Source: Gigantopelta aegis (taxonomy: Eukaryota > Mollusca > Gastropoda > Neomphalida > Peltospiridae). Taken from it: 64,000 bases of DNA. Of this stretch, positions 1-13,390 are shown piece after piece. A program made the position numbers and the translations under genes. The notes below the pieces were generated by a model, which did no database searches, had not been told where the DNA came from, and saw only the letters and a program-made list of their open reading frames with translations. Positions within the stretch are counted from its first letter, which is position 1. Every line of letters begins with the position of its first letter. The stretch lies in NCBI RefSeq assembly GCF_016097555.1, contig NC_054704.1:75662118-75726117 (forward strand), given 5' to 3'.

Positions 1-2764
1 ATCCAATCTAACACTAGTGTAATTTAGTGTAAAGCAATTTAAGCAGTTGTAGTTTCATAAACATTTTTATTAAGGGGAGATATCAAATTACACCAATTTT
101 CTACATTCATTTATTTTAAATGGGAATCGATAATAATAAAGCTTAATTAACAACTTTACATAACTAGGCCATAAAAATTATCCACATGAAGACAAACATG
201 GAAAGGAGCGTGTAGGAAATTGCCAGCAGTGGATCTACTCATGAGTGTTCCAAGGGGCTGATGGTCACTCCCATTAAAATAAATTTTAAGAAAATAAAAT
301 TTGCTTGCAGCAGATGGGTTGACCATGAAAATTCCTATTAGTCACCTTATTAGTCATCATTTATTCAAACTGGATTAATATGCAAACAGTTTTTGTTGTG
401 CACATATCAACCAGATCAAACTTTTTAATGAATAAAATTCAAAGTATTGTGGCAAACCTAATATAATATAAAAACAAGTATACAATTAAAAGCTTCACAG
501 TTGGAAGACAGCGACAGAAATAGAAAGATTGGAGTTGTCAAATCAAGAATGTGAGAAGTCAAAGGAGTAAATAGGGGCAGTGGAATAAAAACCAAAAAGA
601 TTTATGAAGTACAATAATAAGTATACAGTCCTTATTACTCAACAATGGCAACACAAAACCTAGAAATAAAGCGAGTTGAGCATTATTCACTAGAATATTG
701 TTATATAAATATTTTTATAAGTTGTACTGCATTTTTAAACATTAAAACCTAAAAGAAAGATTAAAAAATGTATAATTGGTGATCGTGGCAATACAAGTTA
801 TATATTCACTTTATTGCTCGAAACATGTAAAACAAACACTGGTGTATTTATGTTATATTTTTTATTCCCACAATACAAAGATACTGCACAAACTCGGTTG
901 TACTAAAAACTATGTCAACATATCTATTTGGGCAACTTATGATTTTAAGGGATTTGTACCACTATAAAAAAAATGATGTGGAAAGAGTTCCTTATTTTCT
1001 CCATAACAATTTTAAAGAACTATTTGTTAAAATTAGTTTAGGGTTAGCGACAGTTACTTACAATACCTTAAAACAATTTGTTCTATAAAACTAACATGTT
1101 TATATTTCTTAATCCAATATCGCCGTTTTGCTTTTTTAGTCATTTTCACTATTCTGCATAAAATTTCCACCACAAGGGTGCTTTTGGAAGAAATCTAATA
1201 CAGAAAACATTATGGGACTAAATCTTCATTTCATTCCGTCAAAATACACCCTATAAGATTTACAAGTAGTAAAATGCAGTTTTATTTGTTGATCCACTGT
1301 GTGATCGAGTGGTTGGAGTACTTGACTAGTCCAGATGGAATCCACGCCTAGTACGTCATTTGTAATGTTTAATGCAATACCCAGTTGATATGGCTCATTC
1401 AATACCCCAAATAGGGGGAAAATATGGAACTTTTTTCAAAGATGCAATCACAATGATAAATGTTGCTTGTAACACACCAAGGCAAGGTTGTTCTCCCACT
1501 CGTTAATCCTGGTAATCTTTAACAAATCTATTTTAAAAATGGAGAGAATTTCCCCATCTAAAAAAAAAGAAAGCTTTCAGACATGTTCCCCATTATACAA
1601 CAGCATGCATGTACGAGATGTAATCAGGGTTCTACATTAATTCCCCCATCTTTATTTGTCCACAGAATGCTTTTGCTAAGGCGAGAGCACTTGTCCCGGT
1701 CAAGTTTTAATGCAGAACCCTGGGTATCGCCCATTATAATGTACTCTGCAGGAAACCATGCTATGTTCAATTCTTACAAGCAACAGACCAGCCATTACAT
1801 TTGACAAGATTTTGATTTCTTAAAGCAGATTTTAAAATGTTCCACTGAAGGTTTTCCAACCAAATGAGGTTACTTGCTCTGAACACGAACTGAGGTAGAA
1901 ACCCACAAAATAGCATTTTTTTTAAACTTATGTTGCACTAGACAATCCAACTACCTGAGATTCACAAACAGTAAACATAGCACTCTGGGAAATATTTTGT
2001 TCTTTCATGATTTTTTTTTTTGACAAACCTATCAAACTAGTTAACAGATATACAACATACCAAAATTTATTTTGTTCATGGCAGTCAAATGTAAATTGCA
2101 ACCTGTCCATGAAATATTTAAGTACACGAGACATAACCTAATATTTTACGGAAGCCTTATGTGTAATTAAGTTGCACTACCCACAAAATTATATATATGG
2201 CACCAAAATAAATTGTTAAGTGGCAGAATAAAAAAAATTAAATTATAAATTACACATTTATTTTTCAGATTGAAATTATTTATAATATATTTAAAGCTGA
2301 TTTAACCACCAATTAACATCTGCCAAATAAAACACATGATAATACACACAATGAAGTATGGGAAGAAGAAAATGAAATTTAAAAGCCAAACAAGCATGCT
2401 GCTTAAACATGTGTTTGGTTTTTCTGTCACTTGGAAACAAAAAAAAAAGCCGATTTACAATTTCCATATAAGAATGGGATGATAAATATGCTATCCAAGT
2501 CACAAAAGTTTAAAAATATATCAATGTTCATATTCACAGCACAGGAGAACAGTCACATGAAGACGAGTCTACGTAACATTGACAATGAGTAAACTGACCA
2601 ACTACAGAGAACTATTTCGAACCACCATTACAAAATGTTAAACTGGGTTACTTCCCCTGTTGCTCATATGCACAAAGTGGGATAATGTCAACGTTTGGCC
2701 CTACAAATGATAATGAAACAGTACAAGTTCATGATGGAGACATGGGGATCGAAACGAATGATAT
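1..2764. other. HMGB 3' flank / probable 3' UTR and downstream intergenic DNA
   Basis: AT-rich sequence with no credible coding exon. Several AATAAA signals occur on the minus strand (for example near 2256-2262), so part of it is probably the HMGB 3' UTR; where it ends cannot be read. A weak tRNA-like stretch at about 1297-1350 may be an old SINE head. The short open frames here have no recognisable domains. Confidence 0.4.
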
Positions 2765-4370
2765 CTATTCATCATCATCATCGTCGTCATCATCATCTTC
2801 GTCATCGTCCTCTTGAACTTGCTTTTTGGCTTTCTTTGGTGATGAAGCTTTGCTAGCCACTTTGCCTCCCTTCTTGTATGCAGCACATTCCTGTAAGAAA
2901 ATCACAATTAGAAATACATTTACTTATAAGCAGTGCATTCCTCCAGACAATCCCAATTACAAAATACAAGTGCTAAAGGGCAATATGCTACCCGGTAGCA
3001 CAAGTTTAACTTTCCAAATGCAACAAAATAGTACTTGAAAGTATATACATTTGATTTGTTCCCAAAATTACTTTAAATATCAACCATCTAAACATGTGTT
3101 TTAAAATATTAAGTCACGGTCAGCTACAATTTTCGAAGAATTAAGAATTAACAAAATAGTGACATGGCGTGTGTCGAGAACACTGTTATTATACTAGTTA
3201 TGGGTTATGTCCCTTTTGTTTAAAATAACATTGATAACGGTTGCCTTCCTCATTCAATGGTGAACCTTGGGTCATTTAAATTTTTAAACAATTTATGTAA
3301 TTGAAGGGTCAACTACATCCTAATGAGACCCAAGTGAAGACTGAAAGAAGGATTCAGTCAAAGTTCACACTAATATTACAATTTTAAATATTCAAAACCC
3401 AGAATACAATTATTATATTTTATTGGTGGCATTCTGGTAAAATTATTAATAAACTTTTGCTTGAATGTAAATAGTCTAGTCTCATCTAATATTTTAATTT
3501 AATAAAAGTGACAGGTGATTAGTGGGTTGCAACTTAGTACCTGATTGTAATTGTATTTCTAGCGACTTTCAACCATTGAAATAAACTTAAAAATAGTATT
3601 TTTCCTAATCTCATTTTAAATTCTGTAGTACCTTCTCGTATCTTTCCTTGTCCTTCACATTCATAGCTTCGTACTTTGGTTTGTCCTTGCAAACAGCCCA
3701 TCTTTTACCGAGCTCTTTGGCAATTTCTGACACTGGTGCATCAGGCATTTTTGTGCGAACCTTGGGGCGCTCTTCGGCACAGAAGAAGAAAAAGCCAGAT
3801 CTGAAAAACAAAATATAATTTATAACAAACAAAATCTTCACTAAAATAACTTACAAATTATTCAGTCAAAAATTTACGGCAATACTGAACACCATTTCAG
3901 CACAATTTAAACTACAGATGCATATGGTTAGATATCAACTAATATAGAAAAAAGTAGCAATGGATTTTTGACATGTCTTTTTTTTATATATATAATAAGG
4001 TGCAGCACCATCCTGAGATGTTTTGATGGTTGGGACATTTCTTCCCACCCCAACCCCAACCAGTTATTGGTATATCAAAGACAGGGAATGTTTTGATTTA
4101 AAAATCTTGATCAGTTTATTTCTAATCAACTGAAAATCAATTAGCAACCAATGTAAAAAAACGGAAGAGGCCAACTTATCTAGTACAGATTATAATTATA
4201 TATTAATAAAAAAAAAATCCAAACATCCAGCTTTGAGTATGGGGGAATGGGTGTACAAATTTAAATTAAGATCAACATTTATTATTAATATAACTAAACA
4301 ATACTAACAGAGGTCTCTTGGGGGCATTTGGGTCCTTCTTTTGACGCCTCTTTGTTCCTCTGCTAGACAT
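2765..4370 (-). CDS. Single-HMG-box chromatin protein with acidic tail (HMGB-like), 118 aa, three coding exons
   Basis: Coding exons on the minus strand are 4370-4309, 3800-3632 and 2890-2765, with GT-AG introns and phases that fit (20 codons +2 nt, 57, 42 with stop TAG). The protein starts MSSRGTKRRQKKDPNAPKRP and continues LSGFFFFCAEERPK, a box-B-like HMG domain at about residues 13-85, with the usual KDPNAPKRP entry and a KERYEKECAAY end. A basic linker (KKAKKQ) and an acidic tail of about 15 Asp/Glu residues follow. HMGB proteins bend DNA without base specificity and loosen nucleosomes. Vertebrate HMGB1/2 have two boxes; this one has one, like insect HMGD or yeast Nhp6, but with a long acidic tail. 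The start is the only Met before the box. The product class is certain; the exact orthologue is not, so no symbol is given. Confidence 0.93.
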
Positions 4371-4397
4371 GATTTCGTTTTATATAGACTTCAAGTT
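4371..4397 (-). other. 5' UTR part of HMGB exon 2
   Basis: Reading the minus strand, a pyrimidine-rich tract and CAG end at 4398, followed by 27 nt with no ATG before the start codon. The start codon therefore probably lies in the second exon of the transcript, with a non-coding first exon upstream. Confidence 0.6.
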
Positions 4398-4399
4398 CT

Positions 4400-6475
4400 G
4401 AAAGAAAAAAGTTACTGAATTTTAGTACATGTAAAGAATCAACAATGACAAAAATATTCAATATAATAAATATCAAGTTTTAAAAAGCAGCGCATTTATC
4501 ATATGGGAAATGTACAAAGTAGCATGCTGAGAAGATTCATTAAAGTTGAAATTTACATATTACAGTAAGTAAAACTGGAAAGACTTTCCCTTGAAAAAGT
4601 TGAAACGAAGTCCATTATCAAATAATGGCCGTTTCTTCCAACTGCCTCAGATCTGAACCAAAATTGTTTAGTTCAAACTGTCATGTCACCGCTGAAAAAA
4701 TAAGTTTTTAGACAGTCAGATACGAAAGCACTTCATGCAGGACTTGAAAACTTTTTAAAATGTATTTTCTGTGAAATTAAATGTTTTTAATTCCATTTTT
4801 AATTTTGTAAGATCTAGAATATAAAAAAAAGTAAAAGTAAAAAAGAATTAGCTGTTAAACTTTACCACCAAGAACTTAACAGATGTTTTCTCTATCAAAT
4901 AACGGGGGTACACAAAGGAAAGTCTTGCCCTTAATTAAAAGTAACCAAATTTATTAAAGATGTAATTTTCTTTTAAGAATTAAGTACAAAGATACTTTAC
5001 ATTTAGCAGTTGGCCAACTTTTTTTGTTCTTTACTTTAAAATAAAGTGTTTCCATGGCAAAAATAGATATAATATACCTTTTTTTCCCCAGCAAACATCC
5101 ATTAAGACCTTGGCAGCAAACGTCTTGAACGGTGATGTACATTTCAAAAAAACACGCAACTAATGCAAAAAAACAACGAAGTCCCATTTTATTTTAAGGG
5201 CAACTTTGTTAATAAAGTACAAAGGTGGGGGTTTGACAAGTAGTTATTATTTAATTAAATTTTGAAAATGATTCTAAGTATTGAAGTGCAACATGACACT
5301 TTCCATATAAATAGAAACGTCAAAACTGAACTTCAAAAAATACTATACTATAATTCAACCCAACATTAACAAAATATTGGGGTGAAAAAACCTTTCAGAA
5401 TAATTTATTTGTTACAAAGGATTGTAATTAGGTCGATGTACAAAAAAAACAAACACATTAACACCATTTTTCAAAATGTTTATTGTAAATTTCAAACACA
5501 AAAAAACTCTACACTACAACATGTATACAAAACATCATTGCCTAAGCATGTAGCTATTGTACATTTCCCATTGACTATATTATTTTCTTTTTTCTCTTTC
5601 TTGCCGCCAAAGAATTTTCAACTGGATCAAACCAGATTTTCAGACAAAGAAATAATGTTAAATGATCTACTAAATCATTCAAATAATCTAGTATACCTGC
5701 TAAAATGGTTAAATGAATAAAAAGCTTTCACATGCATTTCTACTATGTACTACCATTACCCTATAGTTAAGTAGTGTGTATGCAGAATCCAATGTTAAAA
5801 CGAAAAAGAAATGGCGGCTTCACCGTCGGCAAACAACGACCCCAAACATCACCTTCTCAATGTCAAATTCCAATCTCATGAATGAAAGACCAGTTAAAAA
5901 TGATCTGTCTAGAGGATTATAGCTGAATATTTTGACGACATTCGTGCAACCCCAAGTTTTAACTTCGGTTTTTCAGTGTCCCATAGTCACTGTATGTTAT
6001 ATACTGTCTAATACTGAAGCAATTGGTATGGCTATGCAGTCTTGTTGAAGCCTAACGCTGCCTATATGGCCGCTACATGGCTAATGTCGACAAAGAGCCT
6101 GACCGCTTTATTCCGTCTATCTCCAAAACCAAGCAAACAAAACATACCAATTTTTTTTTACATACAGATTATTTATGTAAGAATACTTTTTAATCATTTA
6201 AAAGTAAAGCGAAATAGTTTTTAAGAAGCGATCGCGCTTTTTCCAAGTCCTATTTTCCTATGCAGCTATAATGGCAAGGCCGACATGTCTGTTGCAAGCT
6301 CTATATAGGACAAGAAGAGAGTAGTCTACAGAAAATCAAAATAGCATGTATTTCTAAACTGTAACACTTAAATAAATAATATGCACTCAAATTGTAAGAC
6401 ATAAATCTATTGCATAAAATATTTTTTCTTCGCCCAAAAATTTTTTCAAGATACTTTAACAAAATTCAAACTCAC
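4400..6475. other. HMGB 5' intron, no gene seen
   Basis: AT-rich intron between the probable non-coding exon and exon 2. A GC-richer patch at about 5810-6300 stands out, with a short frame beginning ATGGCGGCTTCACC at 5811, but I see no splice donor or domain that would make it an exon. Confidence 0.4.
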
Positions 6476-6620
6476 CGTCCTATTGCAAAAACAGATGCCG
6501 CAACTAGTTTACCCACGCTATGTATTAAGCTAAACACTCGGATGTCTTTCGGCGTCAAGTCGTTTGATTGGTTAAAACTCAGATTAACCGCACAAAGCAA
6601 CCAATGAGAAAGAAGGATTT
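6476..6620 (-). promoter_or_regulatory. Putative HMGB first non-coding exon and promoter
   Basis: On the minus strand GGACG|GTGAGTTTG at 6476 is a near-ideal splice donor, in phase with nothing, so it would end a non-coding exon. Just upstream lie two CCAAT boxes in opposite orientation (ATTGG near 6565, CCAAT near 6600), about 35 bp apart, and GC content rises locally. Non-coding first exons and CCAAT-driven promoters are usual for broadly expressed chromatin genes. The link to the HMGB coding exons is inferred from the splice sites only; a transcript would settle it. Confidence 0.45.
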
Positions 6621-7050
6621 GAATGACGTTTTTGCATAATAATAAAAAGCCATCAACAAATAATGCACGTCTAAATATGTCACATGACTTGGAAGCAATT
6701 TGTTGTTATATTATCTAGAAAGTAGTTTTATTTTTTAAATGTCGTCAATTGATTTTTTTTTTTTTTTTCGTTATTAAAAATAGTGATGCATTAATTAATA
6801 TATTATGGAAGAACCAAATTTGCCCCAATATATATTTTTTGTCATGTATGTTCTGGGTGTTGCATGTACCTATGTACGTGTATGTGTTTCAATATTTTAA
6901 TTTTATGATGGTGTGGTGAATGGTTTTCGCATTAAAAATATGTTGTGGGTACGAAACATCTGGTTAGTAGTGATTCTTGGTGGAGGAAGACAAAAATACA
7001 GTGACTGAAAGTCTGAGATCGGGGGGTTATAGTTATAGCTTGAGAGATAC

Positions 7051-7438
<388 letters not shown>

Positions 7439-7699
7439 AGAGGCCTACATAGGCCTACTGATGTGAATACATTAATTATGGATGCTTACAGGTTTTTTAC
7501 CGAATGTTGACATCTTTGCACCACTTTCATGGTTTTTCTTGAATCTTTATTATTTCGTTTTGCTTTAGTTTTTAGTACGACTAATCATCAAATATATTTA
7601 ACATATTACTTAATATCAATGCACAAAATAAATTTAACCGATAAAATCGTATCACATTTAATACATTCAACACTATTATTAACTAAGATGCATGATCGT

Positions 7700-7970
7700 C
7701 ATGTTTTGTTTTTCGTTTGTTGTTGTTTTTGTAGGGGGTTTTGTGGCGGTTTTGTGAAGTGTTGTTTTTGTTTTGGTTTGTGGGGGGGGGGGGGTTGTGG
7801 GGGTTTGGGGGTTTTTGTTTGTTGTTTGTTTTTTGGGGTTTTTTGGGGTTTTGTTTTTTTTTTTTTTTTGTTTGGGTTTTTTTTGGTTTTTTTTTTTTTG
7901 TTGTTTTTTTTTTTTGTTTTTTTTGTTTTTTTGGGGTAGTTTTTTTTTTTTTTGGGGGGGGGGGGGGGGT
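7700..7970 (+). repeat. G/T-only low-complexity block with G-quadruplex potential
   Basis: About 270 bp built almost only of G and T on the plus strand, with G runs of 13 (7782-7794) and 18 or so (7953-7970). The stretch 7782-7812 has at least three long G runs with short loops. Phe/Gly-rich and Pro/Lys-rich open frames across it are compositional. Confidence 0.9.
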
Positions 7971-7999
7971 AATTATTATGGTAAATCTGCCAAACAAAA

Positions 8000-10540
8000 A
8001 TTTAGGTCCTTGCTTTATAAATTAGTTCATTATTCACATCTGGTCGCATGGAATTTACTTATAAATGAACTACAAATTCTTCCATCGGACATATGGCTGG
8101 TAGGTGTATCAATTAAGACGTGGTGACTGGAGTGTGTATCTAATTGCCTGCCAGTAAGCTAGGCTTGACATCTGTACAATTATTCACTACGACAATGCAT
8201 CGCATGCAGCAGTCATTACACACACAGAGAAACAAACTGGTGAACGAATGAATTCCACATGGGCAAATTGATACTACTAACTAGTATCAAGTTACACTTT
8301 ATGAAGAAGGTGCCTTCGAAAATTTAATTTACAGTAAAGTTACTATCGAGCTCACATACATTAATTAGCAATATAGACGGGGTGAAAAATCAATTTTTAA
8401 ACTGTAAATGTGGCAGCCTGCATTCAGCGACCACCTGTCTTAAGTGGATGCATTTTACAGCTACCCTTCAGTGGCCGCTTTCAGACAGGTTTGAAAATAA
8501 TTTGTACGCGTCTATGAGCCTCTATTTAGAACAATAAATTTACACAGCAAACATACAGACAATAATATTCTATAACATAAACTGTAATTTAAAGTATACA
8601 CGCTTGAGCGTATTGATTTATTAATCATCGGCTGTTGGATGTCCAACGGTTGGTAATATTAACACAGTCTTCAAAGAACACCCGTCCACTATGTTTTAAT
8701 TACTAGCAAAATATCTGTTGAATGCACTATTCTAGATGGGGCAGCACGTACCATGGTTTTTGTAATACCAGTCGTGGGGCACTGGAAATATCTAGATTAA
8801 CAAAAAAAAAAAACCAAAAAAAAAAAATCCCAATAGATAGTTATAAGATGAGTCTGGGCCTTAACCATTGTTATAAATGTATAGTACGGAATTCAGGCCC
8901 GTAGGAACGATATCAGGAGGTGCGGGGGTGGGGGGTGGATCACAATATGTAGTGGAGGGGACCGCTTGTCAGGTCAGGTCAGTTCAGTTCCCGTACACCC
9001 ACGGTAGATTGAAAGATAAAAGATGTATTGTTTAAATTTTTATTAAAACACTCATCAAAGATATAATTTATAAATACAAAAGTCCACCCATGACCATGCT
9101 AAGAGGGAGAGGGTATACTTTGGGAGATTAGGAGGGGACTATTGTTTTGTATCCTTTGATTACATAATGTATATGGTTCGGTCTGCGTGTCAGCAGATTG
9201 GAACAAAAGCGTCCTCTTTCATTCTCTTTCATTCTGAGGAAGCTATTAACACTTCATAGTTGCATCCGGATTTGCAGTTTCTTTGTCACAATGCACTTAA
9301 TTGTGTGTCTGATCAAGCGTCAGGAACTCCAAAGGGAGACATGGGTAACGGCTTACAAACCAAAAACCCTAACTAAAACACGCCACTAGTCGGCTCAGTT
9401 TCTTTACAATTGGTGTAATCGTCACGCAACACTTGAATCATGGCGGATTGGGGTGGGAAGGGGTATTTGCCTGCCCTTCTAAATAATAATTAAAAAATCT
9501 AACATAAACACAAGCAAGTGATAAATTTACTTAGATCTGTAATACTAAATTATGAATATTGTTATCTGTGATATTAGCTATGTGTACAAATATAGCTTCA
9601 GAACTCAAGATGCCCCCCCCCCCCCCCCCCCCAACCATTAGAAATTCTGGACCTGGTGTTCCGGTTTGTTGCACATATCAAGTGCCAGTATAATTCATTG
9701 TGCCCATCCACGTTTCATTACGTTAACTATGAATAGGCCTATGGCGCTTCGGCCTAGCATTTAGGCAGAGCTGTTTGTAATTAATGACAATGATCCTTCT
9801 GTACTCTATACAGAATGTTTTATTGTTTCATGCATTTAATCTAATAACTAAATTTATTATACAGCACCATCGGCCTGTATAACTGTTTTATCTTGCATCA
9901 TAAAATATAAAATGGGGGTGGGTTGCTTCGCCATCACTTACCTCCCAAATATTTTATCATGTATTATACTTATATTTTAATGTAAAATATAAAATGGGGG
10001 GTGTGGGGGGGGGGGGGGGGTGATTCACCACCCCATCCCAAATGTTAGCGTTTTCTTTCTCTTTTTTTTAAAATTTAATAAATTTTTTCCGGGGGCGGGG
10101 TGGGGTGGGTGGGTATTGAATTCAATCTTCAAAAAAGTTTAATTATTATATTATTTAATTCAGCGTAAACACTGTAACATAAAGTTATGAGATCCATTCA
10201 ACTATCAATCTTTTCATGAATCCACTATTTTTCCCTCCCTCAACTCTGGGTTGGCTAGAATAGGCAGCTGCATGCGAACTCACCCTGTTGATTTCACGGA
10301 TTTCAATTCTGTTTTTTTACACGGACAATTTTTCTTGAAAGTTCACAGGAAAGTAAACTCACAATTTATCACAAATATATTATAAAAGACGAAGTTTTTA
10401 AACGACGGGACCTAATTGATTATTATTATTATTATTATTTACTAACCAAATGAGCTTAATAAGGAAATTCGTATTAATAGCTACTTATTGTTGTTGTTTA
10501 TGCTTGTTGTTGTCGTTACTGTTTGTATTTTTGTGCTTAT
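8000..10540. other. Intergenic DNA with SINE remnants and homopolymers
   Basis: No coding exon recognised. It holds a diverged minus-strand SINE (8605-8790), a poly-C run of about 20 at 9613-9632, a poly-G run at 10003-10020, and short ATT and GTT repeats near 10420-10500. Confidence 0.5.
8605..8790 (-). mobile_element. Diverged SINE-B copy
   Basis: Read on the minus strand, the body (ACGACTGGTATTAC, then CCATGGTACGTGC) is followed by the SINE-B tail (GACATCCAACAGCCGATG). The middle is degraded and no target duplication is visible, so it is old. Confidence 0.6.
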
Positions 10541-10544
10541 ATCT

Positions 10545-10722
10545 AATTAAGGGTTCAAGCACGTTGTCCTGGGCACAGACCTCAGCTATCTGTCCACGCT
10601 AGTGTTAATGGTTAGTGAGCAAGAAGTCGGTGTAGTGGCCTTACCCATTGAGACATTAAACTCGCTCTGGGTGGGAGCCGGTACCGGGTTCCGAACCCAG
10701 TACCTACCAGTCCGAGGCCATT
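10545..10722 (-). mobile_element. SINE-D copy (tRNA-like head)
   Basis: Read on the minus strand, a tRNA-like head (GGTAGGTACTGGGTTCG as B box) is followed by a unique body containing CCCACCCAGAGCGAGT and ending CCAGGACAACGTGCTTGAA. The same order recurs at 10760-10960 and 17375-17578, which defines a family separate from SINE-A, -B and -C. Confidence 0.65.
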
Positions 10723-10759
10723 ATATACTTATTTTAATGCTTATTATCTTATCCACTTA

Positions 10760-10960
10760 AGCTTCTTGAAAGCACGCTGTCCTGGGCACACACCTCAGAT
10801 GTCTGGGCTGTCTGTCCAGAACACTGGGTTTGCTGGTTAGTGTCAGTGTAGTGGCTCAATGAGTCGGGATGCGAAGTCCTAGCAGCCTTATAATTCCGTT
10901 GGCGTAACCACTTCATCACCAAGGTAGCACACAACACTACTACATATCCCCCACCCACCC
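10760..10960 (-). mobile_element. SINE-D copy, diverged and partial
   Basis: Shares the 3' motif (CAGGACAGCGTGCTTTCAA on the minus strand) and the TGAGGTGTG / CTGTCCAGA block with the copy at 10545, but the middle has deletions. Two copies in tandem in the same orientation suggest insertion near, or duplication of, an older copy. Confidence 0.5.
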
Positions 10961-11774
10961 CCAATTGAAGTCAAGTCCCGAAGTTGTGGTCATGGGTAGC
11001 TGAACTGTTACCGGGCCTGACTATGTTGTCCTACTGTCGTTTAAAACAAATTGATCAACGTGAATTGCATGACAAAAATTCGAACATGCTGTTTAGAATA
11101 TATGACCAGCTTGACATTTACATTTGATAAAAGTATAGAAATAATAATAATTTTTGTATAAAATTATTTTCTTGGACAACCTATTACTATAGTATAACAT
11201 TTATATATATAGTTTGCTATTATTTTTAAATAAATATAATTCCAACATTTGGCGGGATGTTTATGATGCTAACTGGGCGGGACAAAAACCATATATGGAG
11301 GCCTACGTCATTTAACCTCTGACCTAGCCACGCTCCAAAACACTCCGCCATTTGTTTCGCTTTTCAGAGTACGTTTTAGAAGGATCTGTTCATTTTATGA
11401 CTGATGCGCTTGAAAAAAATTGAGAAAAACATTGCGTATTTGCAAGTGAAGATTCCCGTTTAACTTCAAAATGATGAGGTATTTTATAAAAAGAGTGACG
11501 ACGTACATTAAAATGTTATGGTTTTGTATCGTTTCATCAAATGAAACGTGACCTGTCAACAACTGATTAAAGTTATTCTTTCTCTCTCTTTGAGACTGTC
11601 TATTTTTTCCTCCCATTTTCATTTGACCCCACTCTTTCTTGTTTTGTTCTTTCTTACTTTTTATTTCCCTTTTCATCCTTACAGATAGGGCAGTGAACTC
11701 CTCTGGCAGATACTGTGACAATTTATAAAATGTTCATTCATTTCTCATGTCAAATTATTATCTGTCCCATCCTC

Positions 11775-12072
11775 GCATGGGATTTTTAATACAGATAACG
11801 ACTCCAAACCCGCAAGTCTCAATGGGTAGGTGTAAACCACTTGCACCGACCAGTGATCCATAACTGGTTCAACAAAGGCCATGGTTTGTGCTATCCTGCC
11901 TGTGGGAAGCGCAAATAAAAGATCCCTTGCTGCTAATCGGAAAGAGTAGCCCATGTAGTGGCGACAGCGGGTTTCCTCTCAAAATCTGTGTAGTCCTTAA
12001 CCATAAGTGTGACGCCATATAACCGTAAATAAAATTTGTTGAGTGCGTCGTTAAATAAAACATTTCTTTCTT
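11775..12072 (+). mobile_element. SINE-C copy, 5' truncated, with 14-bp target duplication
   Basis: Begins inside the head (GCATGGGATTTTTAATAC), carries the shared core (CCTGTGGGAAGCGCAAATAA, GATCCCTTGCTGC) and ends GTCGTTAAATAAAACATTTC plus a TTTC run. It is flanked by TCTGTCCCATCCTC at 11761-11774 and 12073-12086, a perfect 14-bp duplication. Short 5' truncation plus a duplication is what LINE-type reverse transcription leaves. The short open frames across it are SINE sequence, not genes. Confidence 0.9.
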
Positions 12073-12086
12073 TCTGTCCCATCCTC

Positions 12087-13020
12087 CTACAAAAATGGGG
12101 ATGGGGGTGTGTGTGTGTATTTAAAAAAAATTGTTTTGTAAGCTAAATAATTTCAGTTTGGTTTGATGTAAAAGAAAGAAAAAAAAAATTTTTTTTTGTT
12201 TTTTAATGTGTATGCAATTTAAAAAACTGTCGGTCAGAAATAAAAACTTGCAGTAAATTCCATAGTACGGAAAAGGCGCTCCCTGTGGCAGTGTGGGAAT
12301 GAATATGGCTACATCGTATCCAGCCCCATGGAACCAGTTTCATTTATACAAGGATATTGCTTGATTAATTAGGCGTATCATAAAGTATTGTTTGTTTCCG
12401 GTTACCTGACCGACCCTAATTTGAACCTGCCGACCCTAAAACTTTTTTTGTACATTCAAAAATGTTTTTTTAATGTAACAACAATTTCCACGAAGACATT
12501 CCAAAACTATCACAAGCATTAATTTGGTGTCATTTAGGGGATGACCCTAATGTGTTTTCCAATTTGCGGATGTATATCGGTGGTTTTACTGTCGCAAGTT
12601 TAGTTTTATTGGCGACCCGTTAGCCACAAAACGTTTTCTTCTAACAATTGATTGATGGAGTTACTTCCCTTCATATTGAAGTTCGGTAACTTTCGTGAGA
12701 TATTGGGCAAAGAGTCGGAAAATTGTTTTCACGAATATATGCAGTCTTTTCTGATTTACTCTACATCTAGTGTAGCGAGATGTTCTGATTAATAATAATA
12801 ATAATAACTATATTTAATGATTTTCTCCAGTGACAAACTGGCCTTGTAGAAATTTAGTGACCTTCTGATAAACTAGGGGAGGGAATGTTTACCGATACTG
12901 ATGGAGTTTACTGCCAAATCAAATGATTAAATATGTTAGTAAGATCTCGATGCGTTTCGTTATTTTTTGCAAGTGGTCACTGGGAACTTCGCGTGTTTTC
13001 TCTGAAAATAGTGTCAGAAT
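12087..13020. other. Intergenic DNA, no gene seen
   Basis: AT-rich. A short frame at 12306 (MATSYPAPWNQFHLYKDIA, then stop) is the only coding-like sequence, but no splice site or homologue is recognised. A stretch with CCGACCCTAA motifs near 12405-12440 looks repetitive. Confidence 0.4.
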
Positions 13021-13026
13021 GACCAT

Positions 13027-13096
13027 GTGTTTGACGTCCAATAGCCGATGATATTAAAGATAAAAATCAATATGCTCTAGTGGCATTGTTAAATAA
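13027..13096 (+). mobile_element. SINE-B 3' tail fragment
   Basis: Tail only: GTTTGACGTCCAATAGCCGA through CTCTAGTGGCATTGTTAAAT to AAACAAAC. No head or body is present. Confidence 0.65.
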
Positions 13097-13291
13097 AACA
13101 AACTTTACTTTTCAACATTCGTTTGAGCATCCTGAGCATTTGTACTGCATTTCTATTCATTGGACCAATTGATTGCTTCAAACCAAGTGTGTACTTTAAT
13201 ACTGGATGCATACAGAATAAGACTGACATTGCAAATTATAAAATTGGTAAGTCTACCATTTCTTAGATACACTAGGAAAGATAATATTCAT

Positions 13292-13358
13292 AACGTTTTA
13301 TTTAACGACGCACTCGACACATTTTATTTACGGTTATATGGCGTCAGACATATGGTTA
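13292..13358 (-). mobile_element. SINE-A 3' tail fragment
   Basis: On the minus strand it carries CGCCATATAACCGTAAATAA and the terminal GTCGTTAAATAAAACG. About 66 bp; the rest of the element is missing. Confidence 0.7.
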
Positions 13359-13390
13359 ATTCTGATGAGCAATGCCAAATGGGATTCAAG

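Noticed and set aside
5811-5885. ATG frame MAASPSANNDPKHHLLNVKF in a GC-richer patch
   Set aside because: Looks like a first exon, but it stops after 24 codons, has no convincing donor, and I recognise no homologue.
7529-8126. Phe/Gly-rich and Pro/Lys-rich open frames on both strands
   Set aside because: They follow the G/T low-complexity block and its complement, with no domain.
12306-12366. Frame MATSYPAPWNQFHLYKDIA
   Set aside because: Nineteen codons, no donor at its end, no related sequence recognised.
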